Of a DNA stretch of 10,567 bases, positions 1-7,954 are shown one piece after another. This stretch comes from CBDBZL01 sp031399025 (GTDB taxonomy: Bacteria > Pseudomonadota > Alphaproteobacteria > Sphingomonadales > Sphingomonadaceae): NCBI GenBank assembly GCA_031399025.1, contig JANNOJ010000002.1, forward strand, positions 1-10,567, written 5' to 3'. The notes beneath the pieces were generated by a model, which had not been told where the DNA came from, did not search any database, and saw only the letters and a list, made by a program, of their open reading frames with translations. Position numbers and translations under genes: made by a program. Each line of letters begins with the position of its first letter. Position 1 is the stretch's first letter.

Positions 1-1
1 G

Positions 2-178
2 CGCGGGTTCGGCCCCGCCGAGTTCCGCCAGATCGGCGCGATGATCGCCGCGGTGATCGACGGCCTGCGCCGCACCGGCGCGCCCGGCGACGCCCAGGCC
101 GAACAACGCGTCCGCCGCCAGGCCAGCGAACTGTGCGCAGCGTTTCCGGTCTATCCTGGCCGGAGCGATCCTTGCTGA
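2..178 (+). CDS. glyA: Serine hydroxymethyltransferase, C-terminal end (partial)
   Basis: The window opens inside an open frame that ends at a TGA at 176-178. The visible 58 residues match the C-terminus of serine hydroxymethyltransferase: a GFGPAEFRQIG stretch, an IDGLRR helix, and near the end ELCAAFPVYPG, the conserved tail of bacterial GlyA. The enzyme is cytosolic and PLP-dependent. It interconverts serine and glycine while loading one-carbon units onto tetrahydrofolate. The PLP lysine and the rest of the protein lie upstream of the window. The next gene starts before this one ends, so the two are probably translationally coupled. Assignment is from the tail only but the match is characteristic. 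Confidence 0.85.
   Translation, partial: RGFGPAEFRQIGAMIAAVIDGLRRTGAPGDAQAEQRVRRQASELCAAFPVYPGRSDPC
162..165 (+). promoter_or_regulatory. Ribosome binding site GGAG deciding the start of the ArsR/methyltransferase gene
   Basis: GGAG lies inside the last codons of glyA and is followed after 6 nt by TTG at 172. This is the only well-spaced Shine-Dalgarno sequence near the candidate starts, and it argues for TTG 172 over the GTG at 133. Confidence 0.45.
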
Positions 179-1230
179 TCGAACCCGTCACCCGCGCGCT
201 GGCAGATCCCACGCGCCTGCGAATGCTGCGGCTGCTGGGGCACATGGAGCTCGCGGTCGGCGAACTCGCGCAGGTGCTGGGCCAGAGCCAGCCGCGGGTC
301 TCGCGCCACGTCGGCATCCTGTGCGACAGCGGCCTGGCCGAACGGCGGCGCGAGGGCAGCTGGATCTTCCTGCGCCAGGCCGCCGCGCCCGCCGCCGGCC
401 CCCAATCGCCAGCCGGCCTGCGGGGCGGCCTGCGCGCCGCGGTCGCCCGGATGCTCGAGGCGGCCGAGGAGGAGGACGCCGCCTTCGGCGCCCGCTGTGC
501 CGAGGACCGACGCCATCTCGCCGCCATCCGCACCGCCCGCGAGAAGGCCGCCGCCGAATATTTCGCCCGCCACGCCGGCGAACTCGACCAGTTGCGCTCC
601 TGGCAGAGCCCGGCCAAGACCGTCGAGGCGGCGTTGCTGACCAGCCTTGCCGGCCGCGAGCTTGGCCGCGTCCTCGACATCGGCACCGGCACCGGCCGCA
701 TCGCCGAACTGCTCGCACCCCACGCCGACCAGCTCGTCGCCCTCGACAAGAGCACCGAGATGCTGCGCCTGGCGCGCGCCCGGCTGCAAGGCTTCCCGCC
801 GCAGGACGTGCAGCTGGTCCAGGGCGATTTCGCCGCTCTGCCCTTCGCCGAGGCCGAGTTCGACACCGTTGTGCTGCACCAGGTGCTGCATTACGCGCAG
901 GATCCCCTCCAGCCCTTGGCCGAAGCCGCCCGGGTCTGCCGGCCCGGCGGGCGGATCGCGGTGATCGACCTTGCCACCCACGAGCGCGAGGAGCTGCGCC
1001 AGCGCCATGCCCACGCCCGGCTCGGGTTCAGCGACGAACAGATGCTCGGATGGCTGACCGAATGCGGCTTCGTGCCCGCCGTGCCGATCGCCTTCCCCGG
1101 GACCGGGCTGACCACCAAGATCTGGCGCGCGGCCCGCCAGCAAGTTCGCCATCGTCCCGGTGAAGACCCGCAACGATCCCGGCGGCGCGAGCAGGCGCTG
1201 CTTGGCCGCGAGAGCGGGCCTGCGGCCTAG
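172..1230 (+). CDS. ArsR-family regulator fused to SAM-dependent methyltransferase
   Basis: Two domains are visible in 352 residues counted from TTG 172. Residues 5-70 are a winged helix of the ArsR/SmtB type: ALADPTRLRMLRLL, then recognition helix SQPRVSRHVGIL, then wing ERRREGSWIF. Residues about 115-318 are a class I methyltransferase with SAM motif I VLDIGTGTGRIAELL, an acidic motif II (VALDKS), QGDFAALPF and the UbiE/Methyltransf_11-like RVCRPGGRIAVIDL. No ArsR-type Cys pair is apparent in the helix-turn-helix, so it is unlikely to be a classical As(III) sensor. It overlaps glyA by 7 nt. Relatives in sphingomonads usually precede metF/metH, so a link to one-carbon/methionine control is my inference; metF is absent here. 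The last 35 residues are Arg-rich and unlike the family, possibly read-through after a frameshift. The alternative start is GTG 133. Confidence 0.8.
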   Translation: MLIEPVTRALADPTRLRMLRLLGHMELAVGELAQVLGQSQPRVSRHVGILCDSGLAERRREGSWIFLRQAAAPAAGPQSPAGLRGGLRAAVARMLEAAEEEDAAFGARCAEDRRHLAAIRTAREKAAAEYFARHAGELDQLRSWQSPAKTVEAALLTSLAGRELGRVLDIGTGTGRIAELLAPHADQLVALDKSTEMLRLARARLQGFPPQDVQLVQGDFAALPFAEAEFDTVVLHQVLHYAQDPLQPLAEAARVCRPGGRIAVIDLATHEREELRQRHAHARLGFSDEQMLGWLTECGFVPAVPIAFPGTGLTTKIWRAARQQVRHRPGEDPQRSRRREQALLGRESGPAA

Positions 1231-3935
1231 TTCGCCATCCTGCGCAAGGCATCCTGCAAGCCCTTGACGTCGATCGGCTTTTGCAGCAGCTCACGGGCGC
1301 CGAGGGCATCATGCAGGTGCGGCCCGTTCGCATAGCCGGTGCAAAACGCAAACGGCACGCCGCGATCCGCCAGCGCGCGGGCGATGGCGTCGCTCCGCTC
1401 GCCGTTGAGATTGATGTCGAGCACGGCGGCATCGGGCTGGTTGTTGGCGATCAGGGCAAATGCACCCGCGACACTCGCCGCCGGCCCCAGGATCTGCCAG
1501 CCCATCTCGGCGATCGCGTCCTCGATCTGAAGGGCGATCAGCGCCTCGTCCTCGACCACCAGGACGGTCCGTTCGCCGGCCAGCACCAGACCCCGGGACG
1601 CCGGCTCGGCCGGCGCATTGTCGGAAGATAGTTCCGCGCCCGGCGCCGCGATCTGGTCCGCCGGCACGATCAATGCGCAACGCAAGCCTTGCGTCTCCCA
1701 ATCGAGCCGGAGACGGCCGCTCAGCTGGCGCTCGATGGTGGAGCGCAGCACCGTGGAGCCGAAGCCTTCGCGGGTCGGCGCGGTCACCGCCGGGCCGTTG
1801 CGTTCCAGCCATTCCAGGCGCAGCTCCGCAGCCCCGCCGGCGGAGGCGGTCAGCTCCCACGAGATCTCGACCCGGCCCGCTTCGCAGGAGAGCGAGCCGT
1901 ATTTGGCGGCGTTGGTCGCCAGTTCGTGCAGCACCATTGCGAGGGCCTGCGAGGCCGCGGGGCGGAGCCGCAAGCGCGCCCCCGTGATGGCGACCCGGCC
2001 ACTGTCGGCGCGTGAAAACGGGGCCATTTCCTCGCCGACGAGCCGGCTGAGTTCCACCCCTTCCCAGCGCGCGGCCGCGAGCAGGCTATGGGCCCGCCCC
2101 AGCGAGTGAATGCGGCCGTTCACCGCGGTCTTGAACTCGTCGATGTCGTCCGCGCGCGTCAGCTGGACCACCGACTGGACCACCGCCAGCATGTTCTTGG
2201 CGCGGTGATCGACCTCGAGCGCCAACAGCCGTTCCCGATCCTCCGCATCGCGCCGCGAGGTGATGTCGACCGAGGTGCCGATCAGGCCGATCACCTCGCC
2301 ATCCGGCCCCCGCAGCGGCGATTTGGTCGACAGCCATACTGCCGGAGTTCCGTCGGCGCGCCGGACCTCCTCCTCGATCTGCTCGGGGATGCCGGCGTCC
2401 ATGATCCGGCGGTCGTTGCCCATCACCGTCCTGGCCTGCTCCTTGTCCTCCAGGTACTCCAGGTCCGTCTTGCCGATGCAATCCTCCAGCGGCATCCCGA
2501 TCACCTCGGCCAGGCCGCCATTGGCGACCAGTATCCGCCCCTCGCGATCCTTGGCGTAGACCACGCCGGGAACGGCCTGGGTGAAGGTGCGCAGGAGGGT
2601 CAGCGCCCGGTCGCGCTGGGCTTCCATCTCGCGGCGTTGCTCGAGGTCCAGCAGCACCCCGGGAAACCGCAGCGGCGTGCCGTCCTCGCCCTGTTCCACC
2701 CGGCCGTTCGCCTCGATCCAGTAATAGCGAGCGTCGCGGCGGCGAACGCGATACTGGTGTGCGTAGGGACCGCCGCGCGCGATCGCCTCGTTGATCGCGT
2801 CCATGAGGCCCGCTCGGTCGTCGGGATGGACGGTGCGGATGATTTCCTGCACGCCGATCCCGCGCTCGCAGGCATCCGGATCGACGCCGAACGATGCCGC
2901 GAAGCGCGCATCGCCGGTGATGCAGTCGTTCACCAGATCCCAGTTCCAGGTGCCGATGATCGCCCCGGCATCGAGCGCCAGGCGAACGCGGTCCGCCGCC
3001 TCGCGCAGCGCGTCCTCGGCTCGGCGGCGGTCGGTGAGATCGGTGAAGGACACGGCAAAGCCGTCGCCCACCCGCGCCGCGGTCAGCCGGACGAAGATGT
3101 CCAGCCCTTCGTGGCGGTAGCTGATCTCCTTGCTCCACGGCTCGCCGGTCGCGACGACGGCGGCATAGGCGTCGAACAGGCCATCGGCCTTGTTGCCGGG
3201 CATCTCCTCCAGCAGCCGGCGGCCGATGAACCAGTCGCGCGGATGGCCCACGATGCGCGCCGCGGCCTCGTTCACGTACGACCAGCCGAAATCCTCGAGC
3301 ACCCCATGCGCATCGCGCACGCTCTCCAGCACCATGAAGCCGTCCAGCGAGGTTTCCTGGACCGCCCGGAACCGCTCCTCGCTGGCGCGCAGCTCCCGCT
3401 CGGCGATCACCTGGCCGGTGGTTTCACGGCAGACGCAGAACAGGCCGATGACCGCTCCGTCGGCCAGGCGGATCGGCGTGTAGCTGAACGCGAAATGCGT
3501 TTCTCCGCGCCAGCCCCCGCGCTCCATATACAGTTCCATATCGGCCAACTGCACCGCCTGTCCGGCGTAGGACTGGGCCACGATGGGCCGCAGCTGATCG
3601 GCGATCTCCGCCCACACCGCCAGGAAATCGCGGCCGAGGGCGTCGGGGTGCTTGTCGGCCAGCACAGCTGCATAGGCATCGTTGTAGAGCAGCGTTCGCG
3701 ATGGCCCCCAGGCGACGAACATCGGCTGGTCGGCGGCGAGCATCAGGTCGACCAGGGTCTGCACCGGCTGCGGCCAGCTCGATGGTGCTCCGACCGGCGA
3801 GCTCGCCCAGTCGAACGCCCGGATCAGGCCGGCGCACTCGCCGCCTGCCTGCAGGAAGTGCGGCAAACCGCGATCCGCCCCCACGGGTGCCTGTCCCCTG
3901 TCCAAATCGATCCCCACGCCGGCGATCGGCGGCAT
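1227..3935 (-). CDS. Hybrid HWE-family histidine kinase with four PAS-like modules and a C-terminal receiver
   Basis: From ATG 3935 the product has 902 residues. Sensor modules with PAS features lie at about 61-176 (MFVAWGPSRTLLYNDAYAAVL), 183-305, 312-436 (PAS_3 type, VHPDDRAGLM, YYWIEANGRV) and 445-564. The kinase follows: phospho-acceptor His577 in EVDHRAKNMLAVV, N-box HELATNAAKYG with the family's extra His670, and WLE (709-711), the Trp-x-Glu that defines HWE kinases, then GFGSTVL. The receiver (about 790-900) has the acidic pair in VVEDE, phospho-acceptor Asp840 in VLDINLNGE, CTGY and the lysine of LQKP. No transmembrane segment or LOV cysteine motif is seen, so it is probably cytosolic; the ligand is unknown. 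No partner regulator is adjacent. The start is uncertain: ATG 3968 is an in-frame alternative, neither has a good Shine-Dalgarno, and further upstream codons look non-coding. Confidence 0.9.
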   Translation of the reverse strand: MPPIAGVGIDLDRGQAPVGADRGLPHFLQAGGECAGLIRAFDWASSPVGAPSSWPQPVQTLVDLMLAADQPMFVAWGPSRTLLYNDAYAAVLADKHPDALGRDFLAVWAEIADQLRPIVAQSYAGQAVQLADMELYMERGGWRGETHFAFSYTPIRLADGAVIGLFCVCRETTGQVIAERELRASEERFRAVQETSLDGFMVLESVRDAHGVLEDFGWSYVNEAAARIVGHPRDWFIGRRLLEEMPGNKADGLFDAYAAVVATGEPWSKEISYRHEGLDIFVRLTAARVGDGFAVSFTDLTDRRRAEDALREAADRVRLALDAGAIIGTWNWDLVNDCITGDARFAASFGVDPDACERGIGVQEIIRTVHPDDRAGLMDAINEAIARGGPYAHQYRVRRRDARYYWIEANGRVEQGEDGTPLRFPGVLLDLEQRREMEAQRDRALTLLRTFTQAVPGVVYAKDREGRILVANGGLAEVIGMPLEDCIGKTDLEYLEDKEQARTVMGNDRRIMDAGIPEQIEEEVRRADGTPAVWLSTKSPLRGPDGEVIGLIGTSVDITSRRDAEDRERLLALEVDHRAKNMLAVVQSVVQLTRADDIDEFKTAVNGRIHSLGRAHSLLAAARWEGVELSRLVGEEMAPFSRADSGRVAITGARLRLRPAASQALAMVLHELATNAAKYGSLSCEAGRVEISWELTASAGGAAELRLEWLERNGPAVTAPTREGFGSTVLRSTIERQLSGRLRLDWETQGLRCALIVPADQIAAPGAELSSDNAPAEPASRGLVLAGERTVLVVEDEALIALQIEDAIAEMGWQILGPAASVAGAFALIANNQPDAAVLDINLNGERSDAIARALADRGVPFAFCTGYANGPHLHDALGARELLQKPIDVKGLQDALRRMAN

Positions 3936-4144
3936 GATAGGTAATGTTTGTTTGACGATCAGCAACATGCAAAGAAAGCGTGTGTCGCGCCGTCGGGAAT
4001 CGATCGTCAGCGTCGCCCGCGCCGGGTCGGTCTTGCGATCTACCCGCCGGGCAGAACGGGCGCGTAGCCGGCCTTGTCGCCGGCCGGCCATCGCCTCGCG
4101 GCTCTCGCCGGCGCGCGCGCGGATTGCACGATCGCCACGACCCC

Positions 4145-4174
4145 TTGACGAACCGGCGGCCTATCCCCTGCTAG
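4145..4174 (+). promoter_or_regulatory. Predicted promoter of the LRAT-like gene (leaderless)
   Basis: TTGACG at 4145-4150 is a good -35 box. After 17-18 nt comes CTGCTA/TGCTAG (4168-4174) as a weak GC-rich -10. Counting 6-9 nt on puts the transcription start at about 4180-4183, at or just before the ATG at 4183. No Shine-Dalgarno precedes that ATG, which fits a leaderless message. Confidence 0.45.
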
Positions 4175-4182
4175 CGCCCACC

Positions 4183-4761
4183 ATGGCCAACCTCATCCTG
4201 CTCCGCCTCGGCGACCTGACCCGCCAATTGGCCCCCGCGCTGGCCCCCGCGCTGGCGTTGGCCGCCGCGGTCCTCGCCACCCCTGCCGCCGCCGAGGTCG
4301 AGGCGCATTTCCACAGCTTCAACGGCTCGGTCCTGTTCGGCCGCTACCCGCACACCTTCGTGGTGTTCGAAGGTACGCTCGACGATACCGGCGAACAGGT
4401 CGACGAGAACTGGGGCTTCTCGGCCCGCTCCAGCTCGCTCGCCGCGCTGCGCGGGCAGGCGGTGGAGCACATGATGCTGACCGAGAAGCCGGAGCAGATC
4501 CCCCGCACCAACCGCCACTTCACCCTCACCCTCAGCGACGAGCAGTACCGCCTCCTGAAGCGCGAGATCATCGCCTGGCGCGACCAGCCGGGCAAGTATT
4601 ACGACCTCGACACGCGCAATTGCATCCATTTCGTCGGCCGCCTCGCCGAGCTGGCGGGCCTGCGGGTGGAGTTTCCCCAGAACATGCTGCGCCGGCCCAA
4701 GGCCTGGCTCAACCACATCACCGCGCTCAACCCGCAATTGGGGGCGCAAGCGGTGGATTGA
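4183..4761 (+). CDS. Secreted small protein with LRAT/permuted NlpC-P60-like motif; function unknown
   Basis: The 192-residue product starts with a signal peptide: a hydrophobic Ala/Leu-rich stretch (about 16-35) ending in ATPAAA before Glu38. It is therefore probably periplasmic or exported. I do not recognise a named family. The motif RNCIHFVGRL (Cys147, His149) closely resembles the NCEHFV active site of the LRAT/H-rev107 branch of the NlpC/P60 superfamily. An earlier His57 in RYPHTFVVFEG sits about 90 residues before the Cys, the His-then-Cys order and spacing of that circularly permuted fold. A cysteine amidase, acyltransferase or peptidase role is inference only. The ATG at 4183 is chosen because a promoter and the signal peptide fit it; upstream in-frame codons look non-coding. 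It runs divergently from the kinase and converges on the arsenic operon. Confidence 0.75.
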   Translation: MANLILLRLGDLTRQLAPALAPALALAAAVLATPAAAEVEAHFHSFNGSVLFGRYPHTFVVFEGTLDDTGEQVDENWGFSARSSSLAALRGQAVEHMMLTEKPEQIPRTNRHFTLTLSDEQYRLLKREIIAWRDQPGKYYDLDTRNCIHFVGRLAELAGLRVEFPQNMLRRPKAWLNHITALNPQLGAQAVD

Positions 4762-4775
4762 GCCATCGCGTAAGG

Positions 4776-4971
4776 CGAGCGACGCGTTTCCGCGCCGAGA
4801 TAGCGCCGCAGCCGGGCCGCTTCCTCCCCGCAGAACCGGGCATGGGATCGTTCGTGCAACGAGCCGTAGAGGAGCAGGCTCGGGGATGGCGGCGGCTGCT
4901 CGCCAGGCCCAGGCGGAGCGCGGAGCCGCATAGCTGGGGTCGAGCGCGGACAGGTGGCCGGGGCCGGGCAA
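4776..4971 (-). pseudogene. arsH: Remnant of arsH (NADPH-dependent FMN reductase family), 5' fragment with frameshift
   Basis: Directly behind aqpS, about 35 codons on the minus strand (4880-4776) read SLLLYGSLHERSHARFCGEE then AARL...LGAETRRSP. This resembles the flavodoxin-like start of ArsH, typically LLLYGSLRERSxSRL..EEAARL..xGAETR, including the FMN-phosphate loop GSLxxRS. Before it, in a different frame, HLSALDPSYAAP resembles the LPALDP leader of ArsH, implying a frameshift around 4890-4935. The match stops near 4776, about 15 nt from the end of the convergent gene, so roughly three quarters of the 230-240-residue protein is missing. The position fits the arsR-aqpS-arsC-arsH order known from Sinorhizobium meliloti. 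A TTG at 4971 could have been the start. ArsH oxidises trivalent organoarsenicals; this copy cannot. Confidence 0.6.
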
Positions 4972-4985
4972 AGCGCGCCGGCCCG

Positions 4986-5699
4986 TCACTGCCGCTCTTC
5001 GCCAAGGCGCCCGGCAAGCGGCGGCGGCGGCGCGGGCGGCGGATGCCAGCCGAACGCGCCTGCCGCCAGCGCCGCGAGGCCGGCGCCAAGCACTTGCGCC
5101 ACGACGAACATGGGAACGTCCACGGGCGCGATCCCGGCGAAGCTGTCGGACCAGGCCCGCGCCAAGGTCACCGCCGGATTGGCGAAGGCGGTCGAGGCGG
5201 TGAACCAATAGCCGGCCACGATCACCAGCGCCACGCTGCCGGGCGCGGCTTCCGGGCGCGCGCGCGCGGTGCCCAGGATGGTGAACACCAGCGCAAAGCT
5301 GGCCACCGCCTCGGACAGCCACTGGCCCGCCCCGCCGCGCGCATGAGTGGCGACCTGGAGCAGCGGCTGGTCGAACATCGCATGGGCAAGGAGGGTGCCG
5401 CCGATGCCGCCGGCGACCTGCGCCACGAAGAAGGCGAGCGCCGTTCCCCAGGCCAGCTCGCCGCGCAAGGCGAACACCGCGCTCACCGCGGGGTTGAGGT
5501 GCGCGCCCGAAACGGGTCCCAGCGTCAGGATGAGGACGTAGAGCATGGCCCCGGTAGCCAGGGTGTTGGCGAGCAGCGCGATCGCCTCGTTCCCCCCCGC
5601 CAGCGCTTGCGCCATGATCCCCGAGCCGACCACCGCGGCCACCAGCAAGGCAGTGCCGATGGCTTCGGCGCCCACCCGCTGCGCCGCCGAGTGGCTCAT
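4986..5699 (-). CDS. aqpS: Aquaglyceroporin (MIP family), arsenite channel AqpS-like
   Basis: A 237-residue membrane channel with six hydrophobic segments and the two NPA half-helices of major intrinsic proteins: GAHLNPAV (Asn69) and FANPAV (Asn174). The residue after the second NPA is Val177, where water and glycerol channels carry the selectivity-filter Arg. This widens the pore and is typical of the arsenic-operon branch. In S. meliloti the AqpS channel replaces a pump: arsenite made by ArsC flows out down its gradient. The start ATG overlaps the arsC stop by four bases (ATGA), so translation is coupled. The C-terminus is a short proline-rich tail. No arsB or acr3 is visible, supporting the efflux role. 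Assignment to the MIP family is secure; substrate is inferred from operon context. Confidence 0.9.
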   Translation of the reverse strand: MSHSAAQRVGAEAIGTALLVAAVVGSGIMAQALAGGNEAIALLANTLATGAMLYVLILTLGPVSGAHLNPAVSAVFALRGELAWGTALAFFVAQVAGGIGGTLLAHAMFDQPLLQVATHARGGAGQWLSEAVASFALVFTILGTARARPEAAPGSVALVIVAGYWFTASTAFANPAVTLARAWSDSFAGIAPVDVPMFVVAQVLGAGLAALAAGAFGWHPPPAPPPPLAGRLGEERQ

Positions 5700-6124
5700 G
5701 CCCGGGGGCGCCTCCCCCGAGCATCGATGACGAGCTCCCCATCCTCCTTGCGGAACTCGCCTTGCTGCGGGGGGAGGAGGTCCAGCACCGCCTCGGACGG
5801 GCGGCACAGCCGCACGGCCCGGGCGGTGACCACGATCGGTCGGTTGATGAGAATGGGATGCGCGATCATCGCGTCGAGCAGCGCCGCGTCATCGAACCTC
5901 GGCTCGCCCAGGCCAAGCTCGGCATAGGGCGTGCCCTTCTCGCGGATGACCGATCTCACCGAGCCGCCCATGCGCGCGATCAGGCTGGCGAGCATGGCGC
6001 GCGAAGGCGGGCATTTCAGATAGTCGATCACATGCGGCTCCACGCCCGCATTGCGGATCAGGCCCAGCGTGTTGCGCGACGTGCCGCAGGCGGGGTTGTG
6101 ATAGATCACCACGTCGCTGGTCAT
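5696..6124 (-). CDS. arsC: Arsenate reductase, glutaredoxin-dependent type
   Basis: A 142-residue protein very close to the E. coli plasmid R773 ArsC type. It carries HNPACGTSRNTL with catalytic Cys13, and the arsenate-binding arginines fall one position later than in R773 (Arg61, Arg95 in ILINRP, Arg108 in RLCRPSE). The enzyme reduces arsenate to arsenite in the cytosol using glutathione and glutaredoxin. ATG 6124 is preferred because GGAG (6132-6135) lies 7 nt upstream and the E. coli-like N-terminus begins there; an ATG at 6160 would add 12 unmatched residues and overlap arsR. It follows arsR by 13 nt and overlaps aqpS by 4 nt, so it is the middle gene of the operon. Confidence 0.95.
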   Translation of the reverse strand: MTSDVVIYHNPACGTSRNTLGLIRNAGVEPHVIDYLKCPPSRAMLASLIARMGGSVRSVIREKGTPYAELGLGEPRFDDAALLDAMIAHPILINRPIVVTARAVRLCRPSEAVLDLLPPQQGEFRKEDGELVIDARGRRPRA

Positions 6125-6137
6125 CGCCCGGCTCCGG

Positions 6138-6467
6138 TCAGCAGCAGGTGAGTTCGGCAATCAGCGGCGCGCACAGATCGGCGTGGCCCTGGCAGCAGTC
6201 CTTCGCGAGGAACAGCATCAGCGCCCGCAGCCCGCCAAGCTGCGCCCGCTGGACGAAGCTGCGCCCCCGCCGTTCCGGACGAACCAGCCCGGCTCCGATC
6301 AGAACGGCCAGGTGCGTGGAGAACGTGCTCTGCGCCAGGCCCGTCGCGGCGACCAGTTCGCCGGTGGTGAGCCCCTCGGGCTCATGCCGCACGAGCAGCC
6401 GGAACGTCGCCAACCGGGTCGGGTGAGCCAGGGCGCCAAGCATCGCAACGGCATCGTCGTCCACCAT
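6138..6467 (-). CDS. arsR: Arsenic-responsive repressor ArsR
   Basis: A 109-residue ArsR/SmtB winged-helix repressor: GALAHPTRLATFRLL, then TTGELVAATGLAQSTFSTHLAVL as helix-turn-helix, then wing RPERRGRSF. Instead of the classical ELCVCDL sensor it has a C-terminal cysteine cluster, Cys91-Cys92 and Cys99 (DCCQGHADLC), plus Cys108-Cys109 at the very end. This resembles the As(III) site of the Acidithiobacillus ferrooxidans ArsR type. Binding of As(III) should release it from DNA and switch on arsC-aqpS. No Shine-Dalgarno precedes ATG 6467; the promoter puts the transcript start on this codon, so it is probably leaderless and self-repressed. An in-frame ATG at 6521 would place the promoter inside the gene and is rejected. 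Confidence 0.92.
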   Translation of the reverse strand: MVDDDAVAMLGALAHPTRLATFRLLVRHEPEGLTTGELVAATGLAQSTFSTHLAVLIGAGLVRPERRGRSFVQRAQLGGLRALMLFLAKDCCQGHADLCAPLIAELTCC

Positions 6468-6494
6468 CCATCGACAATAGACGATGGATGGTGG
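6461..6494. promoter_or_regulatory. Perfect 13-bp inverted repeat, likely ArsR operator
   Basis: CCACCATCCATCG (6461-6473) and CGATGGATGGTGG (6482-6494) are exact reverse complements separated by 8 nt. The repeat covers the -10 box and the arsR start codon. Its inner arms CATCG-N8-CGATG have the size and symmetry of ArsR-family operators. Bound ArsR would block RNA polymerase directly. It could also form a hairpin in any longer transcript. Confidence 0.65.
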
Positions 6495-6502
6495 ATCAGC
6501 AA
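6474..6502 (-). promoter_or_regulatory. Promoter of the arsR-arsC-aqpS operon
   Basis: On the minus strand TTGCTG (6502-6497) is followed after exactly 17 nt by TATTGT (6479-6474), a good sigma-70 -35/-10 pair. The predicted start of transcription, about 7 nt downstream, coincides with the arsR ATG at 6467-6465. The -10 box lies in the loop of the inverted repeat. Confidence 0.6.
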
Positions 6503-6621
6503 GATCGAGCGGCGCAACCATGCGGGCGGGGGATCGCCATGTCGCGCCCGTGGGCCCGCTCGCGCCGGTTGCCCCATACCCCGGCGGCTGTTAACCGCCC
6601 CGCGCCCGCCCGTCGTCAACC

Positions 6622-6626
6622 AGGAG
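6622..6626 (+). promoter_or_regulatory. Ribosome binding site of argG
   Basis: AGGAG, 5 nt before ATG 6632. It fixes the start of argG and contrasts with the Shine-Dalgarno-free starts elsewhere in the window. Confidence 0.7.
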
Positions 6627-6631
6627 CCTCC

Positions 6632-7864
<1,233 letters not shown>

Positions 7865-7907
7865 CGGCAGGGCGGAGGGAATCTCGCCGCGCCGCGCTCA
7901 CGCGTTG

Positions 7908-7954
7908 ACTTATCCACTCTTGTCCACTGGCAATTGGCCCGCGAGTGGATAAGT
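7908..7954. repeat. Cluster of three DnaA-box-like 9-mers within an 11-bp perfect inverted repeat
   Basis: TTATCCACT at 7910-7918 (+), TTGTCCACT at 7920-7928 (+) and TTATCCACT at 7944-7952 (-) each match the DnaA box TTATCCACA at seven or eight of nine positions. The two outer copies form the perfect inverted repeat ACTTATCCACT / AGTGGATAAGT (7908-7918 and 7944-7954). It lies 43 bp after argG. It may be a DnaA-binding regulatory or origin-associated site, or the operator of another regulator; no AT-rich unwinding element is seen beside it. Confidence 0.55.

Noticed and set aside
151..1173. Long minus-strand open frame of 340 codons opposite the ArsR/methyltransferase gene
   Set aside because: Gly/Ala/Gln-rich with no domain; the plus strand encodes two clear domains. 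Typical antisense frame in high-GC DNA.
2088..3944. 618-codon plus-strand open frame opposite the kinase
   Set aside because: No recognisable motifs; the minus strand has a continuous kinase with all catalytic boxes.
3953..4009. 8-bp inverted repeat TGACGATC/GATCGTCA around the kinase start as an operator
   Set aside because: Short arms 41 nt apart; too likely by chance to claim.
4620..5927. 435-codon plus-strand frame across the arsenic operon
   Set aside because: Antisense to arsC and aqpS, Arg/Gly-rich, without features.
6138..6521. Longer arsR starting at ATG 6521
   Set aside because: It would put the promoter and operator inside the coding region and add 18 residues unlike the family.
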